A stretch of 64,000 nucleotides of DNA from Galeruca laticollis. Its lineage: Eukaryota > Arthropoda > Insecta > Coleoptera > Chrysomelidae. The stretch covers positions 111,158,067-111,222,066 of the forward strand of contig OY998177.1 in the NCBI GenBank assembly GCA_963921935.1. Reading direction: 5' to 3'. The position numbers were made by a program, and so were the translations under genes. Shown here piece after piece: positions 59,158-64,000 of the stretch. The notes below the pieces were generated by a model that saw only the letters and a list, made by a program, of their open reading frames with translations, did no database searches and was not told the origin of the DNA. Positions within the stretch are counted from its first letter, which is position 1. Each line of letters begins with the position of its first letter.

Positions 59158-60199
59158 ATAAATTGTTCTATTTTAGTTTAAGTGTTCGAGTGTGTTACTA
59201 ACCTTTAAAAACCCGCGGATTTGTATTTTATTTTAATAAAGCAATCCCTACTGTCAACATTTGCTATATTTTTTTTTATTTCCTCTAGTTAGGTAGTACT
59301 GGATATTTGGTCTTAACTTATCCACATTGCCCGGTCCTCCCCTAATCCAGGCATAAACCACGATTATACAATCGGTGCAAACGCCCAATAGACTTCTTCT
59401 GAGTGTTTAAAAGTTCATTTTATGAGTGTTTGTTATTTCACTTTCACTATTTTTTGTCTATCTCTCTCACACTCAAATTTAACGTTCAAGTTGTCAATTT
59501 CTTCGGAGTATCGGGTTTGATAGGATGGTGAATAAAGAAAATAACACATAAATACGTTGAGTTTTAACTAATTTTGGAATACATAGATAAAAATAATGCT
59601 ACGCACCTGTTCTAAATAACTCAATGAACCCTTACATTATATTCGATTCGATTCACCCGAAATAGCCTTGCTTGCCATCAGTCGACTTTCGACTACGGTT
59701 CAAAAAACCAATCCTGACGTAAATATTTTGTACGCCATTGAATTCACCCAGATATACTCAAATATAACATCCTGACGTAGGGCAATGACAGCAAACATGT
59801 GTAAAGATAACCTAAAATGACAGAAGTTATCGAGCAAAAAGGGCCTTGATGCGTACAAAACACTTTTTGCGTTGATGATGTGTACGTCAAAATATTATTA
59901 ATGTTAAAAATGGAGATATCCAAGCATGTGTATTAAGTCATGTAGAGGTTGATACACTTACAAGGCTAATATTTTTATCTACTTAGTGAAATGAGATGAA
60001 GATAATTTTTATAATGCCAGTGTCATATCATATTGAGGGATAATAATTTAATATCCTATAAGTAGCAGATAAAGGATGCGAATGATAATGGTTAATTATT
60101 ATTAAGATTAGAATTAATTTCGATTTATTTTCCAGTGTTAGTATTTGAAAATAGTTTCTAATTATAGATATTGTTTCTTTATTGACTCATATTCACAAC
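59158..60199. other. Non-coding, no gene seen
   Basis: About 59290-59400 ('cacattgcccggtcctcccc') may contain the outer end of the jerky-like element. The phrase 'tcctgacgta' occurs at 59714 and 59770. No ORF recognised. Confidence 0.5.
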
Positions 60200-60345
60200 G
60201 TAATTACAAGTATGAAAGTGAAGGTGCCTAGTATACCTTGTTTTTAAACTAGGAGGACAATTTTAAGAAACCTGAAACAAAACACTAGAAATCACTAAAA
60301 AACTCACTAGATTGGGAGCGATGACATAAATAGTAGCCATACCAA
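60200..60345 (-). repeat. Dispersed repeat, inverted copy of 35065-35160
   Basis: 'agaaatcactaaaaa' and 'actagattgggagcgatgac' are the reverse complement of sequence at 35067-35106; similarity continues with gaps for about 100 bp. Confidence 0.65.
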
Positions 60346-60900
60346 AATTATACACTCTATATATAATGAACCACAAACTGAATAATAATTGAACTAATAG
60401 ACATATGTTATATATGTATGATATTGAAAATGAAAAAAAAATGTAATAATAATTCTATGAAGAATTCTATTGTCGGCGACTACTTTTATAAGAAGGTTAG
60501 TAACAGTTGTCAAATTTAGTGGCACGTGAAGTTTTAAGTTTCAAAAAGTTTTGTATTATTTTAAAAAAATGGTAAGATCTGAGTCGTTCCTGATTAAATG
60601 TAGATAATTGAAAATGAAGGGACCACAATAGACGAAAATATAATTTGTCACGTGGATTTTTTCCCCGGCCTGGGACTCCGCTCAAGTTGTGGAATTCGGC
60701 CACAGTTACACCATTTTTTATTACCCCAACTGGGATAAGGTGAATCAATAACAAACATTTCTGGAAAAATGGATTTATGTATCACAAAAATAAATTCACA
60801 TAAACCATGTATTCACAAAAATTAGTCGGTAGTCTTGACCGGATGTAGAGATCCACGTGCAAGCTGCAGAGCTGTAGACAAAAAAGAAGAAGCAGTAGGG
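60346..60900. other. Non-coding; possible jerky-type subterminal sequence
   Basis: 'ggccacagttacacc' and 'attaccccaactgggataag' (60698-60740) resemble phrases next to the end of the other jerky-like element (62955-62998). No gene is recognised. Confidence 0.4.
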
Positions 60901-60908
60901 AGAAAAAA

Positions 60909-61466
60909 TTGAAAGGAAGGAATAAGATGAACAAATTAGGAGCTTATACTCCAATACATACAAAAATTGAATTTGATTTTAAAAATAAAACCACACAAAT
61001 CTGTTCATTCGGAGACTTGCTTTTAATCGTCGGCGCAATTATCAATGAATACCATCCACTCCAATCGATGCCAGATGCTACAGAAGAGGTAGCTAGAGAA
61101 CCGCTTCAGAAATCTCACGAAACGAATGCTCTTCAAGTTCTAATGGATCAAGAAGGGTACAAAGAAGAAGAGGCCAATGGATATCATTGTCAGAGGATCT
61201 GATACCTAGATTCCTGCGCTTTGAGAGATTTCACACATGGTAGCTATCAAGTAAGACTAGCCACATATAATATCCAAGACAACATCGGTGAAGATAGGCA
61301 AGCAAAATTTCAGCTCGACCTGTTTCATAAACCAGAGTTATTGCGGACGAAATTGCATTCTCGACAGAGGAATGCATTAACTCGTCAGTTGTGGATCGCT
61401 TACATTGAAACAAATATGGATAGAGTGATAGATGAAAATTATAATTCAATACACGGGTATTGTTAG
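60909..61466 (+). pseudogene. Fragment of a SWIM-type transposon-associated protein
   Basis: Two frames, 60909-61202 and 61221-61466, follow one another. The second has 'DFTHGSYQVRLATYN' and 'LLRTKLHSRQRNALTRQLW'. The pattern SYQ-RLA, then LLR-+SR, then -LW- is what I recall just before the zinc-binding SWIM motif in proteins found with several insect transposon families. The SWIM Cys/His residues themselves should follow but the frame ends at 'SIHGYC'. The function is not established. This is a tentative family call. Confidence 0.4.
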
Positions 61467-61469
61467 GAT

Positions 61470-62345
61470 ATAAAATCAATCCTTCCAGAGAATTAGTTAT
61501 ATTCATCTATACCTACTTATTATGCCGAATGTGCAAAACATGATTGTTTTTATTTCTAGGATTGAGTAAACCTATAACTTCGGCTGGATACTATGCACCA
61601 GAAATAGAGAAATTACAAGGATTACAGGAGTAGTAGGGACGATATATTCACGTGGAGTTGTTCATCACAGCTTATACTGCGCGGATATAGGGGATAATAA
61701 TGAACAAAGAAGTAAAACAAATTGTACATTCTCATCTATAATTTTGATTGAATAAAGTTGAAAACTAAATAATGCAAATAAAACGTTTATTACAATTTCA
61801 TACAAGATAAGAACAGCATCTGCATGGAATATAGGAAAATATATGTTGCTTTTGATACAACTGAAGTGATTCTTGAGAATTTGATTCAATTTCGAAAACG
61901 GTAATCGATAATCCGAAGGTAAATTTCATTTTCTCCCGTTTCTGGAAATACGTTTATTGGGAGTTTCAATTGCCTAAGGGGAAATATCACATTAGCCCAG
62001 TTTACGTTTTGTCTAAAGCTTTCAGGAAACTGTTAAATCTCTGATGGATGAAGCTTGGAAAGAATTCAATTATGAACTGATCTTGATCAAATTAGGAAAT
62101 CTTTTATTTATACGAATCCAAAGCATTACTCATATAGGTTAGAGAGAAGAAAATTGTGAAAATCCAAACTACCGTGTGAATCACATTGAAAATAAAAGAG
62201 GATTGAAAGTATTGGAATTAGCTATCAATATTCTGTTCGATAAACTTAGCTTGTCAGGAAATGAGAAAAGAAACTTAAAATGCAAACAAAAAATATGGGG
62301 TTTGGGATAAACTAGAAAAGAAGCATGATTTTCTGAAATACAGTA
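61470..62345. other. Non-coding, no gene recognised
   Basis: AT-rich, short frames only. Nothing supported. Confidence 0.5.
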
Positions 62346-62349
62346 GACC

Positions 62350-62700
62350 AGCCGGCGGCTCTCAAACTTTTTTGTATTATTCATTAATAAGCATAATAAA
62401 AGTGCAATGTATTAGTTACTACTCATTACTTACTCTCCTTGGTAAATTACTATATAACAGGTATAATAATAGAAGATATTGAAAAAGAAAAAAATCTAAG
62501 TAAATGGAGGCATGAAACTGTTTTTTCTTTTTCATCAACTGGTTGATGTCAGGTTTGATAGAAGACACTTGAATTCTCATATCAGGTTCTGCGTCCATTC
62601 TATTGCGGTAGTTTGTTTTCGTGGCTGCATATGTTGTTGGGAACGGGAGAAGAATATTCAGAGCCATTTTGGCAAGCAATAGATATTAATCACGAATTCT
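62350..62700 (-). pseudogene. hAT element 3' end with transposase C-terminus
   Basis: 'cggcggctctcaaacttttt' at 62353-62372 resembles a hAT terminal repeat. Upstream on the minus strand, 62679-62495 encodes 'NILLPFPTTYAATKTNYRNR', 'EPDMRIQVSSIKPDI' and 'KKKQFHAS', the typical C-terminal dimerisation end (family LPF.TTYLCE.GFS...KTK.RNRL). The block normally carrying the conserved Glu (CE.GFS) is deleted. Gene and end have the same relative orientation as in the 3827-9743 element. Only this end remains; a different subfamily from the first hAT. Confidence 0.78.
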
Positions 62701-62950
62701 GCACCAAAAATCATTGATAGGCTTCGTTTTGAACAGTGACTCCATACTTGTATCTGACGACATTTCTAAAAGAGATTGGGGGATACCAGGGGAATGGTGG
62801 CCCCCTAAGCTTTATTCAATTTTTCTTTATTATTATTTTTTCGAAGTACTTTTAGAACAAGGGAATCATTGAAATAGATCATCTCTATTCAAAAGTGAAC
62901 AAAAACTAATAAGACTTGTTTTACAGAAAAAAAAGGAAAACCCTATATGG
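62701..62950. other. Non-coding between two elements
   Basis: It includes 'tggtggccccctaagc' near 62797. No gene. Confidence 0.5.
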
Positions 62951-62955
62951 CTATC

Positions 62956-62979
62956 ATTACCCCAACTAGTTGAGGTAAT
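62956..62979. repeat. 24-bp palindrome at the end of the second jerky-like element
   Basis: The sequence is self-complementary in 11 of 12 pairs (attaccccaac / gttgaggtaat around the centre). The phrase attacccc recurs at 62997. It lies just beyond the 3' side of the minus-strand gene. Confidence 0.75.
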
Positions 62980-63009
62980 GGTGACATACGGCCACGATTA
63001 CCCCAATGA

Positions 63010-64000
63010 ACATAAAAGTTTTCTAAGCACAATAATCGCATATGTATGTTTTTTTTCGGTATCGGTACATGCCTTATGAGTCTAGTTTCCACAGGAGTTA
63101 CACATTAACCATACCTCCTCATTTTTATCGAATTCCCCGCACATTAAACATATGTCAGTCCCATTCGCATCTTTTTCCTTGTACTCATCATCAATGTCTT
63201 CGTCTTCGGAACTCATTTCTCCGAAAGTTTACTTATTCTTTCCTCTAGATAATTTCATTTTCTTCTCAACGTCAGGGTTTTCTTTGTGGTCGTCAGTAGC
63301 GTCATGGGATAAACTTTTTTTATTGACCTGTTTCGCACCAGGCTTCGCATATTTTTTATGTGCTAGTAATTTTTTGTCGGCCTTTTCTTGCAGAACGTCT
63401 TTGTTTGGGGTGGACGTGATTATTTGGGAATGCTGTTTTGCAATTACCCTCCTACTCCCACTAGTTTTGGATTTTGATGGTTCCGGTAACGGTAAAATTT
63501 CATGGAATCACTTTTCAATGTCTGAATATTGGGGTTCTGATGGCTCTGCTATTCCAAAGGTTTCTTGTATGCTGGGGGTTGCCACGACTGAGAATCTGGA
63601 ACTACCTGTCTTTCGAAAGTTTCCTGACGTTCATGAATAACAGGAACGTCGTTGATAAGTCCATCACAATCATCAGTGCTGTTGGTCCTTTGAAGTGCAT
63701 CTGGCTCATAGTCTTCTTCAGTAAAGACGTCTCGATTATAGGGACATATTCCTGTAGCTTGGAACCCTTTTTTAGGTTTTTCTAGAGTAGCAATAATGAC
63801 AAGCGCTGCAACTTCAAAAGGGGTTATTTTTTAATGCGGGTGATTCCTTCAATACTTACAACATTCGGAATTGAACGCCGTCTTTAGTGGGCCGTAAAAC
63901 GTGACATCAAGTGGCTGGATTTTATGTGACGTGTGCGGAGGTATGGAGAAAAGAACAACACTGTTGGCTGTGCAAAATTTATAAGCTTTTAGGATAGAGT
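63010..64000 (-). pseudogene. pogo/jerky-like transposase with zinc finger, copy 2, runs off the window
   Basis: The minus strand from 64000 down reads 'PPHTSHKIQPLDVTFYGPLK' (third catalytic Asp region), then after stops 'ITPFEVAALVIIATLEK', 'GFQATGICPYNRDVFTEEDY' and a Ser/Gln-rich linker. The C-terminal finger is 'ICLMCGEFDKNEEVWLMC', 'CNSCGN', 'THKACTD', near 63070-63160. Stops occur at about 63100, 63540, 63829 and 63855. The first two Asp residues lie beyond position 64000. Same domain plan as 57420-59083 but clearly a different subfamily by sequence. Confidence 0.82.

Noticed and set aside
63152..63640. 162-codon plus-strand ORF rich in Ser, Phe and Leu
   Set aside because: It is antisense to the jerky-like transposase linker and zinc-finger region on the minus strand, which explains the open frame.
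1..64000. tRNA or rRNA genes
   Set aside because: No cloverleaf with A/B boxes and no conserved rRNA segment was noticed; a covariance-model scan would be needed to exclude weak ones.

Overview
The window looks like intergenic DNA from an arthropod, most likely an insect, with a large AT-rich genome. The reasons are spliced transposase genes with GT..AG introns, insect-type BEL/Pao and copia elements, Penelope-like elements with a GIY-YIG domain, PIF/Harbinger with a MADF-BESS partner gene, two piggyBac copies, long (TA)n arrays and very few long ORFs. The repeat mix would fit a beetle or bug, but the order cannot be proved from sequence alone. I see no convincing host protein gene, rRNA, tRNA or CRISPR array. 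Essentially every protein-like signal belongs to a transposable element, and nearly all are broken.

Layout. 1-3.8 kb: AT-rich DNA with a decayed LINE reverse transcriptase on the minus strand. 3.8-9.7 kb: a hAT element with terminal repeats and an 8-bp target duplication, itself split by a Penelope-like inverted dimer (6.2-9.55 kb). 9.85-12.9 kb: a 3-kb DNA transposon of unclear superfamily with terminal and subterminal repeats. 14.3 kb: a 156-bp mini Penelope insertion with a perfect 14-bp duplication. 14.8-17.4 kb: a 174-bp satellite interrupted by a 1.8-kb terminal-inverted-repeat element that carries its own tandem array. 17.8-20.6 kb: a PIF/Harbinger element whose two genes lie in each other's introns. 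21.4 kb: a foldback. 22.0-22.7 kb: piggyBac fragment. 22.9-26 kb: a rearranged Penelope copy. 25.5-28.4 kb: an unidentified segment between inverted repeats. 29.8-30.9 kb: second piggyBac. 31.2-33.3 kb: Penelope end joined to a 5'-truncated LINE. 33.3-34.9 kb: the 5' part of a copia element. 36.0-37.4 kb: a Merlin-like derivative with a near-perfect 8-bp duplication.

37.5-44.0 kb is a 6.46-kb LTR element with 2-kb LTRs and a gag-like gene only, inserted in a (TA)n array. 44.0-45.3 kb holds four 474-bp satellite-like units in inverted arrangement. 45.4-53.5 kb is a nearly full-length but inactivated BEL/Pao element on the minus strand. 55.3-59.2 kb contains two divergent transposase genes, one Tc1/mariner-like (minus) and one pogo/jerky-like with a zinc finger (plus). 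60.9-64 kb holds a SWIM-type transposon-protein fragment, a hAT 3' end, and a second jerky-like transposase that runs off the window.

The genes do not form one pathway. They are independent, nested mobile elements of different ages. Nesting gives a partial order: the Penelope dimer is younger than the hAT element, which is younger than the inverted repeat it interrupts; the gag-only LTR element, with nearly identical LTRs, is among the youngest.
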